Below, one piece after another: positions 1-8,318 of a stretch of 64,000 nucleotides of DNA. The stretch covers positions 1 through 64,000 of the forward strand of contig LNIY01000074.1 of NCBI GenBank assembly GCA_001449105.1, in the 5' to 3' direction. The stretch comes from Caulobacter vibrioides (lineage in GTDB: Bacteria > Pseudomonadota > Alphaproteobacteria > Caulobacterales > Caulobacteraceae). The translations under genes were made by a program, and so were the position numbers. Position 1 is the stretch's first letter, and every line of letters begins with the position of its first letter. Below the pieces are notes generated by a model, which worked only from the letters and a program-made list of their open reading frames with translations, was not told the origin of the DNA and made no database searches.

Positions 1-111
1 GGCTTTGCCGGGGGTTCCCCACCCGATCCCATTCCGAACTCGGTCGTTAAGTCCCCCTGGGCCAATGGTACTTCGTCTCAAGGCGCGGGAGAGTAGGTCG
101 CCGCCAGGTCC
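1..111 (+). rRNA. rrf: 5S ribosomal RNA, 3' part
   Basis: The sequence from the window edge reads through the conserved 5S core (CCCGATCCCATTCCGAACTC) and ends with the typical GAGTAGGTCGCCGCCAGGTC 3' strand. Only the first few bases of the gene lie outside the window. The initiator tRNA follows about 65 bases later, as in alphaproteobacterial rRNA operons. The exact 3' end is estimated from the family. Confidence 0.93.
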
Positions 112-177
112 GCTAAAAGGATGCATCCAGCAAAGATCCCAAAGTCCAGAACCCTACTTCACGATCAATACCCCTGC

Positions 178-254
<77 letters not shown>

Positions 255-265
255 AATCTTCTACG

Positions 266-295
266 AAAGCCCCCAGTTCATCGCTGGGGGCTTTT
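266..295 (+). terminator. Terminator of the rRNA operon
   Basis: GCCCCCAG and CTGGGGGC form an 8-bp GC stem around a 7-nt loop and are followed by TTTT. It lies 12 bases after tRNA-fMet and is a good intrinsic terminator for the 5S-tRNA transcript. Confidence 0.85.
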
Positions 296-340
296 GTCGT
301 TTCCGGCCTTGCCCCGGCCGTTTCGCGACGCGAGATGGAT

Positions 341-370
341 TTCATATTTGACGATCTAATTCATATATGA
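341..370 (+). promoter_or_regulatory. Direct-repeat candidate operator upstream of fucP
   Basis: Two near-identical 11-mers, TTCATATTTGA (341-351) and TTCATATATGA (360-370), lie 19 bases apart in an otherwise GC-rich gap, 53 bases before the fucP start. A TTGACG hexamer overlaps the first copy. The phased AT-rich repeats look like a binding site, plausibly for the IclR regulator encoded at the end of this operon. The regulator assignment is inference. Confidence 0.5.
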
Positions 371-422
371 TGCCTTGTCGGCAGGCGCTCCGCCAGAGAG
401 CGCGGCCGGGAGGAAACGCCTG

Positions 423-1736
423 ATGACCCAAGATTCCATAGTTCGCGATCAAGGGGCCCGCGCGGGCCTTGCGCCCCTGGTGCTGATCGTCGCGCTGTTC
501 TTCCTGTGGGGCGTGGCCAACAATCTCAACGACGTGCTGATCCCGCACCTGAAGAAGGCCTTCTTCCTCACCGACCTGCAGTCGGGCCTGGTGCAGTCGG
601 CCTTCTATCTCGGCTACTTCTTCCTGGCCCTGCCGGCGGGCCTGCTGATGCGCCGCTACGGCTACAAGGCCGCGGTGATCGTGGGCCTGGTGCTGTTCGG
701 GGCGGGGGCCCTGCTGTTCTGGCCGGCCGCCGAGCTGCGCCGCTACGAGCTTTTCCTGTCGGCCCTGTTCGTCATCGCCTCGGGCCTGGCGTTCCTGGAG
801 ACCTCGGCCAACCCGCTGATCACCGTGCTGGGCGACCCTGCCAAGGCCGAACAGCGGCTGAACCTGGCCCAGGCCTTCAACCCGCTGGGCGCGATCACCG
901 CCGTGGTGGTGGGCCGCCAGTTTATCCTGTCGGGCGTCGAGCCGACCAAGGCCGAATTCGCCGCCATGACCCCGGACCAGCTGTCGGCCTTCCAGGCGGC
1001 CGAGGCCCAGTCGACCCAGATCCCGTACCTGATCATCGCCGCCGTTGTGCTGACCTGGGCGCTGCTGGTGGCTTTCACGCGCTTTCCCGTCCAGGCCAGC
1101 CGCCCCGATCCGGAGGCGGCCGAGCACAAGGCCGACAAGCCGATCCTGGGCCTGTTTTCCCGCCCGCGCTTCCTGTTCGGGGTGGCGGCGCAGTTCTTCT
1201 ATGTCGGCGCCCAGGTGGGCGTGTGGAGCTACATGATCCGCTATGGCCAGGACCAGGTGGCGGGCATGGGCGAGAAGACCGCGGCGGCCTATCTGTCTTG
1301 GTCGCTGGTCGGCTTCATGGCCGGGCGCTTCGCCGGCACGGCCCTGATGAGCCGCATCGATCCCTCGCGGCTGATGGCGGTGTTCGCCGCGGCCAATGTC
1401 GGCCTGACCCTCGTGGCCGTGGCCGTCGGCGGCCACACCGGCCTGCTGGCCCTGGCGGCGACCAGCTTCTTCATGTCGATCATGTTCCCGACCATCTTCG
1501 CCGGCTCGCTGAAGGGCCTGGGGCCGCTGACCAAGACCGGCTCGTCGTTCCTGGTGATGAGCATCATCGGCGGGGCGGTGCTGACGGCGGTGATGGGCGC
1601 GTTGTCCGACGCCAGTTCGATCCGCACCGCGATCCTGGTGCCCTGCGCCTGCTTCGCCGTGGTCGGCCTGTTCGCCGTCACCGCCCGCCGGCGCGAGGTG
1701 AGCGCCCACGACGCCGTGCTGGCCGGAGGCCACTGA
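423..1736 (+). CDS. fucP: Sugar:H+ symporter, FucP-type MFS (L-fucose permease)
   Basis: Predicted 437-residue inner-membrane transporter of the FucP/GluP branch of the major facilitator superfamily, with about 12 hydrophobic segments. The N-terminal FFLWGVANNLNDVLIPHLKK stretch and the later ETSANPLI motif are hallmarks of the fucose/glucose/galactose:proton symporters. The ATG at 423 is chosen because GGAGGA lies about 9 bases upstream. An upstream in-frame ATG at 375 has no good ribosome site. It is first in a four-gene run with the zinc dehydrogenase, lactonase and IclR regulator, whose start overlaps its stop (ATGA). Substrate L-fucose is inferred from the neighbouring GH95 fucosidase and fucose pathway. 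Confidence 0.85.
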   Translation: MTQDSIVRDQGARAGLAPLVLIVALFFLWGVANNLNDVLIPHLKKAFFLTDLQSGLVQSAFYLGYFFLALPAGLLMRRYGYKAAVIVGLVLFGAGALLFWPAAELRRYELFLSALFVIASGLAFLETSANPLITVLGDPAKAEQRLNLAQAFNPLGAITAVVVGRQFILSGVEPTKAEFAAMTPDQLSAFQAAEAQSTQIPYLIIAAVVLTWALLVAFTRFPVQASRPDPEAAEHKADKPILGLFSRPRFLFGVAAQFFYVGAQVGVWSYMIRYGQDQVAGMGEKTAAAYLSWSLVGFMAGRFAGTALMSRIDPSRLMAVFAAANVGLTLVAVAVGGHTGLLALAATSFFMSIMFPTIFAGSLKGLGPLTKTGSSFLVMSIIGGAVLTAVMGALSDASSIRTAILVPCACFAVVGLFAVTARRREVSAHDAVLAGGH

Positions 1737-2761
1737 TGACGCCCGACGTGATGGATGTCCTGGTCTGCGCCGCGCCGGGCGAACTGGTGCTCGAGCGGCG
1801 GCCCACCCCCGAGCCGGCGGAAGGCGAGGTGCTGCTGCGCGTGCGCCGGGTGGGCGTCTGCGGCACCGACATGCACATCTATCGCGGGACCCAGCCCTAC
1901 CTGTCCTATCCCCGGGTGATGGGCCACGAGCTGTCGGGCGATGTGGTCACCGCGCCGGCGGGGAGCGACCTGGCGCCCGGCGACCACGCCTATGTCATGC
2001 CCTATCTGTCGTGCGGGACCTGTCCGGCCTGCGCCAAGGGCAAGACCAACTGCTGCATGAACATCCGCGTGCTGGGCGTGCACATGGACGGTGGGCTGGC
2101 CGAGTACCTGGCCGTGCCCGAGGGCTTCGTGCGCAAGGTCGAGGGCGTGGGGCTGGACGAGGCGGCCATGGTCGAGTTCCTGGCCATCGGCGCCCACGCC
2201 GTGCGCCGGGCGAGGATCGAGCCGGGCCAGGCGGCCCTGGTGGTCGGGGCAGGGCCGATCGGCATCGCCGCGGCCCTGTTCGCCAGGCTGGCCGGGGCGC
2301 GGGTCACGGTGCTGGACGGCCGGGCCGACCGCCTGGCCTTCTGCGCCGAGCACCTGGGCGTGGAGCGGACGGTGGCCCTGAGCGATGCGGCCGCGCAAAC
2401 CCTGTCCGGGCTGACCGACGGGGCCTTCTACGACGTGGTGTTCGACGCCACGGGCAATCCGGCGGCCATGCAGCAGGGCTTTTCCTATGTCGGCCACGGC
2501 GGGACCTATGTGCTGATCTCGGTGGTGGCGGCCGACATCACCTTCTCCGACCCCGAGTTCCACAAGCGCGAGATGTCGCTGCTGGGCAGCCGAAACGCCA
2601 CGATCGAGGATTTCGAGCACGTCCTGGCGACGATCCGCGCAGGCCAGGTGCCGACGGCGGCGCTGGCCAGCCACAGGGCCGATCTGCGCGACCTGGCGGA
2701 GGCGTTGCCGGGCTGGATGGAGCCGTCGGCGGGGGTGATCAAGGCCATCGTCGCGTGCTGA
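1736..2761 (+). CDS. Zinc-dependent medium-chain alcohol dehydrogenase
   Basis: A 341-residue MDR-family dehydrogenase, probably oxidising a sugar or sugar acid. Catalytic zinc ligands are visible as Cys42 and the GHE motif at 63-65. The structural zinc cluster is CGTCPACAKGKTNC (93-106), and the NAD(P) fold has GAGPIG at 171-176. It overlaps fucP by one base at TGATG and the lactonase start by 7 bases, so it is translated with both. In this pathway it could be an L-fucose 1-dehydrogenase feeding the lactonase, or duplicate a later oxidation. An aldo/keto reductase and an SDR in the divergent operon already cover the two expected oxidations, so its exact step is open. Confidence 0.8.
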   Translation: MTPDVMDVLVCAAPGELVLERRPTPEPAEGEVLLRVRRVGVCGTDMHIYRGTQPYLSYPRVMGHELSGDVVTAPAGSDLAPGDHAYVMPYLSCGTCPACAKGKTNCCMNIRVLGVHMDGGLAEYLAVPEGFVRKVEGVGLDEAAMVEFLAIGAHAVRRARIEPGQAALVVGAGPIGIAAALFARLAGARVTVLDGRADRLAFCAEHLGVERTVALSDAAAQTLSGLTDGAFYDVVFDATGNPAAMQQGFSYVGHGGTYVLISVVAADITFSDPEFHKREMSLLGSRNATIEDFEHVLATIRAGQVPTAALASHRADLRDLAEALPGWMEPSAGVIKAIVAC

Positions 2762-3558
2762 TCGACGCTCACTGCCACGTCTGGCGGATCGGGAAGAACG
2801 ACCACGAATGGCCCACGCCCGACCTGCCGGCGATCCATCGCGACTTCTCCCTGGACGACCTTCGCGGGGCGGGCGCTCCCGATGGCGCGGTGCTGGTGCA
2901 GTCGCAGCCGAGCGCGCGCGACACCGCCTGGCTGCTGGCGCTGGCCAAGGCCGATCCGCTGGCGCTGGGCGTGGTCGGCTGGACCGATCTGGCCGCGCCC
3001 GACGCGCCGGCAAGGATCAAGGCGCTGGCGAAGAACCCGAAGCTGAAGGGCCTGCGGCCGATGCTGCAGGACCTGCCGTCCGACTGGATCCTCGATCCCG
3101 CGCTGGAGCCGGCGATCAGGGCGATGATCGAGGCGGGGCTGGCCTTCGACGCCCTGGTGCGGCCTCGGCACCTGCCGTCCTTGCTGACGTTCGCGCGCCG
3201 CTGGCCGGCGCTGCGGGTGGTGGTCGACCACGGCGGCAAGCCGGCGATCGGGGAGGGGCGGCTGGAGCCCTGGCGCGATAACATCGCCGCCCTGGCGGCC
3301 GAGCCGGGCGTGCACGCCAAGCTCTCGGGCCTGCTGACCGAGGCCGGCCAGGCGCCGACCGCGGAAGCGCTCGCGCCCTATGCCGCCCATCTGCTGGCGG
3401 TCTTCGGCCCCGAACGGCTGATGTGGGGCAGCGACTGGCCGGTGCTGAACCTGGCCGGCGACTATGCGAGCTGGCGGGCGATGTGCGAGGCCTGGGTCCC
3501 GCCGGCCGGGCGAGCGGCGCTATTTGGCGAGACGGCGCGACGATTCTATCGCTTATAG
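2755..3558 (+). CDS. Amidohydrolase, probable L-fuconolactonase
   Basis: A 267-residue TIM-barrel metal hydrolase of the COG3618 family (L-fuconolactonase, L-rhamnonolactonase). It opens with the metal-binding HCH motif (His6, His8) and carries VDHGGKP and GSDWPV near the C-terminus, the expected third and fourth metal-site segments. The GTG at 2755 gives MLIDAHCHVW, the usual family N-terminus, and overlaps the dehydrogenase stop. Expected reaction: L-fucono-lactone plus water to L-fuconate in the cytoplasm. An L-rhamnono-lactone substrate is possible, but the GH95 and FucP context favours fucose. Confidence 0.82.
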   Translation: MLIDAHCHVWRIGKNDHEWPTPDLPAIHRDFSLDDLRGAGAPDGAVLVQSQPSARDTAWLLALAKADPLALGVVGWTDLAAPDAPARIKALAKNPKLKGLRPMLQDLPSDWILDPALEPAIRAMIEAGLAFDALVRPRHLPSLLTFARRWPALRVVVDHGGKPAIGEGRLEPWRDNIAALAAEPGVHAKLSGLLTEAGQAPTAEALAPYAAHLLAVFGPERLMWGSDWPVLNLAGDYASWRAMCEAWVPPAGRAALFGETARRFYRL

Positions 3559-3563
3559 AAGGC

Positions 3564-4343
3564 ATGTCCGACGCGTCCGCCAAGAAGCGAGAATATCGCG
3601 CACCCGCCCTGGAAAAGGGCCTCGACGTTCTGGAGCTCCTGGCCGCGCACCGGGGCGGCCTGACCCTGGCGCAGATATCGGCCGCGCTCGACCGGTCGTC
3701 CAGCGAGCTGTTCCGCATGGTCCAGGTGCTGGAGGCGCGGGGCTATGTCGGCCGCGCCGCCGAGGAGGACGGTCTCGTCCTGACCAACAAGCTCTTCTCC
3801 CTGGGCATGACCCGGGCGCCGGCCAAGGACCTGCTGGAAGCGGCCCTGCCGGAGATGCGGGCCTCGTCCCAGGCCACCAGCCAGTCGTGCCACCTGGCCG
3901 TGGCCAGCGGCGAACAGATGGTGGTGGTGGCGCGTATCGAGGCCCCGGGCGACCAGGGCTATTCCGTGCGCGTGGGCTATCGCCGCAAGATCGTCGAGGC
4001 GACGTCGGGCCTTGTGCTGTTCGCCTTCCAGCCCGAGCGGGTGCGCGAGCGCTGGGCCTCGCAGCTGCGCGACGGGATCTCCAAGGCGACCTGGGAGACC
4101 TTCCTGACCGCCGCCGCCCAGGCCCGAAAGGACGGCTACGTGCAGGCGGCCAGCTACGTGACCTCGGCGGTGATCGACCTGTCGGTGCCGGTCCACGGCG
4201 CAGACGGCGTCGTGGCGGCCCTGACCTGTCCCTATGTCGAGATGCCCAGCGCGATCTCGATGCCCGACACCATCGCCAACCTGCAGCGCCACGCCGCGGC
4301 CATCAGCGCCGAGATCGGCCCGACGGCGAGGAACGGGATCTAG
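3564..4343 (+). CDS. IclR-family transcriptional regulator of the fucose locus
   Basis: A 259-residue IclR regulator with an N-terminal winged helix (about residues 15-75, ALEKGLDVLELLA...LTLAQISAAL) and a C-terminal effector domain ending in the usual SAISMPDTIANLQRHAAAIS. It starts five bases after the lactonase stop and ends the fucP operon. Likely a local regulator sensing a pathway intermediate. Campylobacter fuc loci also carry an IclR gene. Its TAG stop shares a CTAG with the stop of the convergent glycosidase gene, so the two coding regions overlap by 4 bases. Confidence 0.88.
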   Translation: MSDASAKKREYRAPALEKGLDVLELLAAHRGGLTLAQISAALDRSSSELFRMVQVLEARGYVGRAAEEDGLVLTNKLFSLGMTRAPAKDLLEAALPEMRASSQATSQSCHLAVASGEQMVVVARIEAPGDQGYSVRVGYRRKIVEATSGLVLFAFQPERVRERWASQLRDGISKATWETFLTAAAQARKDGYVQAASYVTSAVIDLSVPVHGADGVVAALTCPYVEMPSAISMPDTIANLQRHAAAISAEIGPTARNGI

Positions 4344-5521
4344 AGCCCGGCCAGGTCGCGATCCATCGCCGCGCCGTCGAAGGGCACGACGATGATCTTG
4401 CTGCCGTGGCCGTTGTTTCCGGTCTGGTCGTCCTTGGGGGTGTCGACGACGGCGAAGGTCATGGCGACCACGTGGCCGTTCTCGATCACCACGCCGGGGC
4501 GTTCGAGCTTGTTCCAGTGGTTCTTCGTCCCGTCGGCATAGCGGATGAAGTCGGCGCCGGGCTCGTAGGCCAGGCCCTGGACCCGCCAGCCCGTGATCCC
4601 GTCGCGCGAGATCAGGTGATAGGCGCGGCGTTCGCGCCACTGGTTGACGACGATGTGGTGCCAGCCGCCGCTGTACCAGACGACGGGGTCCTCGAAGGCG
4701 CGCATGTCTCGCTGGGGGATGCCCTCTAGGCCGCGATAGACGCTGTCGCCCATCACCGTGTACGGCCCGAGGATCCCGGTTTTGCTGATCAGGATCTGTC
4801 CCGAGCGCGGCACGATCTGGTAGGCGCCGTCGGGCCGCAGCATGACGCTGAAATTGGCGGGACGGGCAGGCGTCGCCCCAGGGGTGTCGCGCAAGGCCAC
4901 GTCGCCAGGCGTCTTCACCAGCTGGAAGCGGCTCTGGTCGAGGCTGATCGTTCCCAACTGGGTCCAGGGGCCGTCGATGTCGTCGGACACGAAGACGTCG
5001 CCGCCGCGCGTCTCGCTGACCACGACGGCGTAGCGGCCGTCGTGCATTTTCAGGGCGGTGACGTTGTGGCCGAGGCCGCCCTGGTTGTCGGGCCAGATGA
5101 GGCCAAGGTCGCGATAGGGTCCATACAGGGTGTCGCTGATCGCGCTGACGCCCAGGGACTGGCCCCAGGCCTTATGGCCCAGCGCCTGGTCCCAGCGGCT
5201 GGCGAACATGCGGTACCTGCCGTCAGCGCCCTTGAGGATCTGGCCGTCCCAGTAGTTCCAGCGGGTCATGCCGGCGTCTTCCAGGCCGTTGCGCGGATCG
5301 CGCGGCCCGACCTCCGCCGCGCCCCAGGCCTTCGTGGACAGCTTTGTGCGCGGCATCGGCTTGAAGTAGCCGATGAAGGGCTTGGGTCCGAGCGTCGGCA
5401 CGGCCTCGGCGGCGGAGACCGGGGCGGGCGCGCCCTGCGCCGCCGCCACGCCGGGCTGGGTCAGCGGCAGGGCGAGCCAGGACAGCGCCGCCGCCAGGGC
5501 GAGCTTGCGGGTACGCGACAT
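4340..5521 (-). CDS. Exported glycoside hydrolase-like beta-propeller (GH43/GH117-like)
   Basis: A 393-residue protein with a Sec signal peptide (MSRTRKLALAAALSWLALPL, cleavage after about AAA27). The rest has repeated short blades such as NYWDGQILKG, YRMFASRWDQ and GPYRDLGLIWP, typical of five-bladed propeller glycosidases (clan GH-F or GH117-like). The start at 5521 has GGAG seven bases upstream. An ATG at 5563 overlaps the GH95 stop and would only lengthen the signal n-region. It is last in the minus-strand fucose operon, after the GH95 gene. I do not recognise a characterised family, so linkage specificity is unknown; a fucosyl or galactosyl link in the same glycan is likely. Confidence 0.68.
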   Translation of the reverse strand: MSRTRKLALAAALSWLALPLTQPGVAAAQGAPAPVSAAEAVPTLGPKPFIGYFKPMPRTKLSTKAWGAAEVGPRDPRNGLEDAGMTRWNYWDGQILKGADGRYRMFASRWDQALGHKAWGQSLGVSAISDTLYGPYRDLGLIWPDNQGGLGHNVTALKMHDGRYAVVVSETRGGDVFVSDDIDGPWTQLGTISLDQSRFQLVKTPGDVALRDTPGATPARPANFSVMLRPDGAYQIVPRSGQILISKTGILGPYTVMGDSVYRGLEGIPQRDMRAFEDPVVWYSGGWHHIVVNQWRERRAYHLISRDGITGWRVQGLAYEPGADFIRYADGTKNHWNKLERPGVVIENGHVVAMTFAVVDTPKDDQTGNNGHGSKIIVVPFDGAAMDRDLAGL

Positions 5522-5559
5522 CGATCTACTCCACCGGACTGTCTTCGAGGGCGAGGGCG

Positions 5560-7905
5560 TCATGCGCGCTTGAGCACGCCGTCACGCGCCACGAGGCGCA
5601 CGCGCTGGCCCTTGCTGAGGTCGAGGTCCAGCGTCGAGCCGGCCAGGACGACGGTGTGCCTGCCGGCCTCCCTGGCGGTCAGTACGGCCTCGGTCAGCTT
5701 GCCGCCGCTCCAGCGCACGTCGACGCCGACCGCGCCCCGGGCGCGCAGGCCGGTCATGGCGCCGGTCGGCCAGGCCGAGGGCAGGGCCGGCAGCAGGTAG
5801 ATACGGTCGTTGCGGCTTTGAATGACCATTTCCGTCATGCCCGAGGCGCCGCCGAAATTGCCGTCGATCTGGAACGGCGGGTGGGCGTCGAACATGTTGG
5901 GATAGGTGCGCTCGGGGCCGAGCAGCAGCCGCAGGATGCTGTGGGCCCGGTCGCCGTCGCCCAGCCGCGACCACAGGTTCAGGCGCCAGGCGATGGCCCA
6001 GCCTGTCGACAGGTCGCCGCGCGTGACCAGCGAGGTCTTGGCGGCCTTGGCGAGGTCGGGCGTGGTGTCGACCGATATCTGGTCGGACGGGAACAGGCCG
6101 TAGAGGTGCGAGACGTGGCGGTGATGGATGTCGTTGGCGTCGGCGTCCCAATCCTCCTGCCACTCCTGAAGCTGGCCGTCCTTGCCGATCTTGTAGGGCG
6201 CGAGCTTGTCGCGGGCGGTGCGGACCTCGGCGAGGAAGGCGGCGTCCGGACCCAGGATCGCCTCGGCCTTCAGGCAATTGTCGAACAGGTCGCGGATGAT
6301 CGCCTGGTCCATGGTCGGGCCCGCGACCAGGGACGAGCCGTGGCCGTGGTTGTTCTCGGGCGAGATCGACGGGTTGGTGACCAGCACGCCGAACTTCGGG
6401 TCGACCACCAGGGTGTCGAGGAAGAACCGGGCCGAGCCCTTCATCAGCGGATAGACGCGGGCCAGATAGGCCTTGTCGCGACTGTAGTCGTAGTGGTCCC
6501 AGACGTGCTTGCACAGCCAGGCGCCGCCGGTGGGCCAGACGCCGAACTTGGCCCCGTCGATCGGGCCGGTGGCTCGCCACAGGTCGGTGTTGTGGTGGGT
6601 GACCCAGCCGCGCGCGCCGTACATGGCCTTGGCCATGCGCTCGCCGGTCTGGGCGATGTCGGAAACCAGCGCGATCAGCGGTTCGACCAGTTCGGGCAGG
6701 TCGGTCGGCTCGGCCGGCCAGTAGTTCATCTCGGTGTTGATGTTGATCGTGTACTTGCCGCCCCAGGGCGCGAAGGTCTTGTCGTTCCAGATGCCCTGCA
6801 GGTTGGCCGGCTGGCTGCCCGGGCGCGAGCAGGCGATCAGCAGGTAGCGGCCGTACTGGAAGTAAAGCGCGGCCAGAGACGGATCGTCGGTGGTTGGCGA
6901 CTGGCGGATGCGCTCGTCGGTGGGCAGGAGGTCGGCGCGGGTGCGGCCGAAGTCGACGCCGACGCGGCGGAAGAGGGCGCGGTGATCGGCCTGGTGTTCG
7001 GCCAGGATCTTCGACCAGGGCTTGCCGGACAGCTTGGCCAGCGTGTCCTTGTTCAGCGCGGCCGGGTCGCCCGAGACGTCGTCGTAGCGGCGATAGCTGG
7101 TGGCGGCGGCGATCAGCAGCAGCACCTCGTCGGCGCCCGTCACCGACAGCTTGCCGCCGGAGCCCGAGACCTGGCCGCCCTTGGCGCGGACCTCGACGCG
7201 GGTCTCGAAGGTCAGGCGGGCGTCGATGCCCTGCGAGGCCTCGTTCTTGCCCGCGAGGATCAGGTGCGCGCCCTCGACCGACGAGACGGGCCTGGATTTC
7301 AGCGGCGAGGAAAAGGACAGGTCGACCGATACCGCGCCCTTGCGGCTGGCGGTCAGGCGCACGGCGATGACGCCGTCGGGATGGCTGGCGATCACTTCGC
7401 GCACATGGCTGACGCCGCCGGCGGTGAAGCGGGTCGTAGCGATGGCGCCGTCGAGGTCGAGATCGCGGACATAGGCCTGCCCGGCCTCGGGCAGGCCCGG
7501 GAAGTCGAGCTTCAGGTCGCCGATGGTCTGGTAGGACATCTGGCGCTTGGGCAGCGCCATGAACTTGGCGTCGGCCAGTTCGGTGGCCTTGACGTATTCG
7601 CCCGCGTCGATCAGGCGGCGGATCTCGGGCAGGGCGCCTTGGGCCTCGGGGTTGATCGGCTCGTACGGGCCGCCGGCCCAGAGGGTGTCTTCGTTGAGTT
7701 GCAGGCGCTCGGCCGCGACGCCGCCGAAGATCATGGCGCCCAGCTTGCCCGAGCCGACGGGCAGGGCCTCGACCCATTCCCTGGCCGGCTGGCGATACCA
7801 CAGGCGCGGGGCGGCGGCTTTCGAGGCGGCGGCCCGCGCGGGCGAGGCGGCGACCAGGGAGACGCCGGCGGTGGCGGCCAGGGCGGTTCTGCGGGTCACA
7901 TTCAT
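5560..7905 (-). CDS. GH95 alpha-L-fucosidase, exported by Tat
   Basis: A 781-residue glycoside hydrolase family 95 enzyme. The family N-terminus is clear (LWYRQPAREWVEALPVGSGK near 35-54, LQLNEDTLWAGGP at 68-80). Active-site blocks follow: NINTEMNYWPAE (388-399), QEW with the probable acid Glu581, HRHVSHLYGLFP (about 595-606) and DGNFG (681-685). A twin-arginine signal (TRRTALAATAG) ends at about residue 27, so it should work in the periplasm or outside. Expected activity is inverting release of L-fucose, mostly 1,2-linked; L-galactosidase activity is known in the family. It follows the mutarotase by 64 bases and is followed by the propeller glycosidase. Confidence 0.9.
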   Translation of the reverse strand: MNVTRRTALAATAGVSLVAASPARAAASKAAAPRLWYRQPAREWVEALPVGSGKLGAMIFGGVAAERLQLNEDTLWAGGPYEPINPEAQGALPEIRRLIDAGEYVKATELADAKFMALPKRQMSYQTIGDLKLDFPGLPEAGQAYVRDLDLDGAIATTRFTAGGVSHVREVIASHPDGVIAVRLTASRKGAVSVDLSFSSPLKSRPVSSVEGAHLILAGKNEASQGIDARLTFETRVEVRAKGGQVSGSGGKLSVTGADEVLLLIAAATSYRRYDDVSGDPAALNKDTLAKLSGKPWSKILAEHQADHRALFRRVGVDFGRTRADLLPTDERIRQSPTTDDPSLAALYFQYGRYLLIACSRPGSQPANLQGIWNDKTFAPWGGKYTININTEMNYWPAEPTDLPELVEPLIALVSDIAQTGERMAKAMYGARGWVTHHNTDLWRATGPIDGAKFGVWPTGGAWLCKHVWDHYDYSRDKAYLARVYPLMKGSARFFLDTLVVDPKFGVLVTNPSISPENNHGHGSSLVAGPTMDQAIIRDLFDNCLKAEAILGPDAAFLAEVRTARDKLAPYKIGKDGQLQEWQEDWDADANDIHHRHVSHLYGLFPSDQISVDTTPDLAKAAKTSLVTRGDLSTGWAIAWRLNLWSRLGDGDRAHSILRLLLGPERTYPNMFDAHPPFQIDGNFGGASGMTEMVIQSRNDRIYLLPALPSAWPTGAMTGLRARGAVGVDVRWSGGKLTEAVLTAREAGRHTVVLAGSTLDLDLSKGQRVRLVARDGVLKRA

Positions 7906-7969
7906 CTTGTCGCCGTGCCTCGTTCTGAAAGCGAAAACAATCGTGGTGTCGGGAAGAGCGGCCGCAAGC

Positions 7970-8314
7970 TCAGGGCTGCTCGGAGAGCGCGAAAATCCGG
8001 CGCATGCCGCGCCATTTCTCGTCGGGGGCGGCGCCGGGCAGGGGCTTCTGAAAGGTGGCCATCAGCCGCTCCCAGGCCCGCACGTCCTGCGAGCCCAGGT
8101 CGGCGGCCGCCTTGGCCTCCGGAGAAAAGTCCGGCCCGGTCTCCATGATCATGAAGAGGCGGTCGGCCGCCCGCCAGATTTCCATCTCCAGGATGCCCGC
8201 CTCGCGGATCGACCTGACCACGGGCTCGGGAACCGCGCCGGGGCGGTGCCAGGCCTCGTAGCGGGCGATCAGCTCGGCGTCGTCCTTGAGGTCGAGGGCC
8301 AGGCAGTGACGCAT
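7970..8314 (-). CDS. L-rhamnose mutarotase-family protein (L-fucose mutarotase)
   Basis: A 114-residue protein of the RhaM/COG3254 family, small dimeric ferredoxin-like enzymes that interconvert alpha and beta anomers of a 6-deoxy sugar. Features seen: MRHCLALDLKDD start, YEAWHRP, IREAGILEMEIWR and RLFMIMET. It sits between the FAH-family hydrolase (4 bases away) and GH95. A mutarotase of this family also lies in Campylobacter L-fucose loci. Its role would be to supply the anomer used by the fucose dehydrogenase. Confidence 0.87.
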   Translation of the reverse strand: MRHCLALDLKDDAELIARYEAWHRPGAVPEPVVRSIREAGILEMEIWRAADRLFMIMETGPDFSPEAKAAADLGSQDVRAWERLMATFQKPLPGAAPDEKWRGMRRIFALSEQP

Positions 8315-8318
8315 GGCG

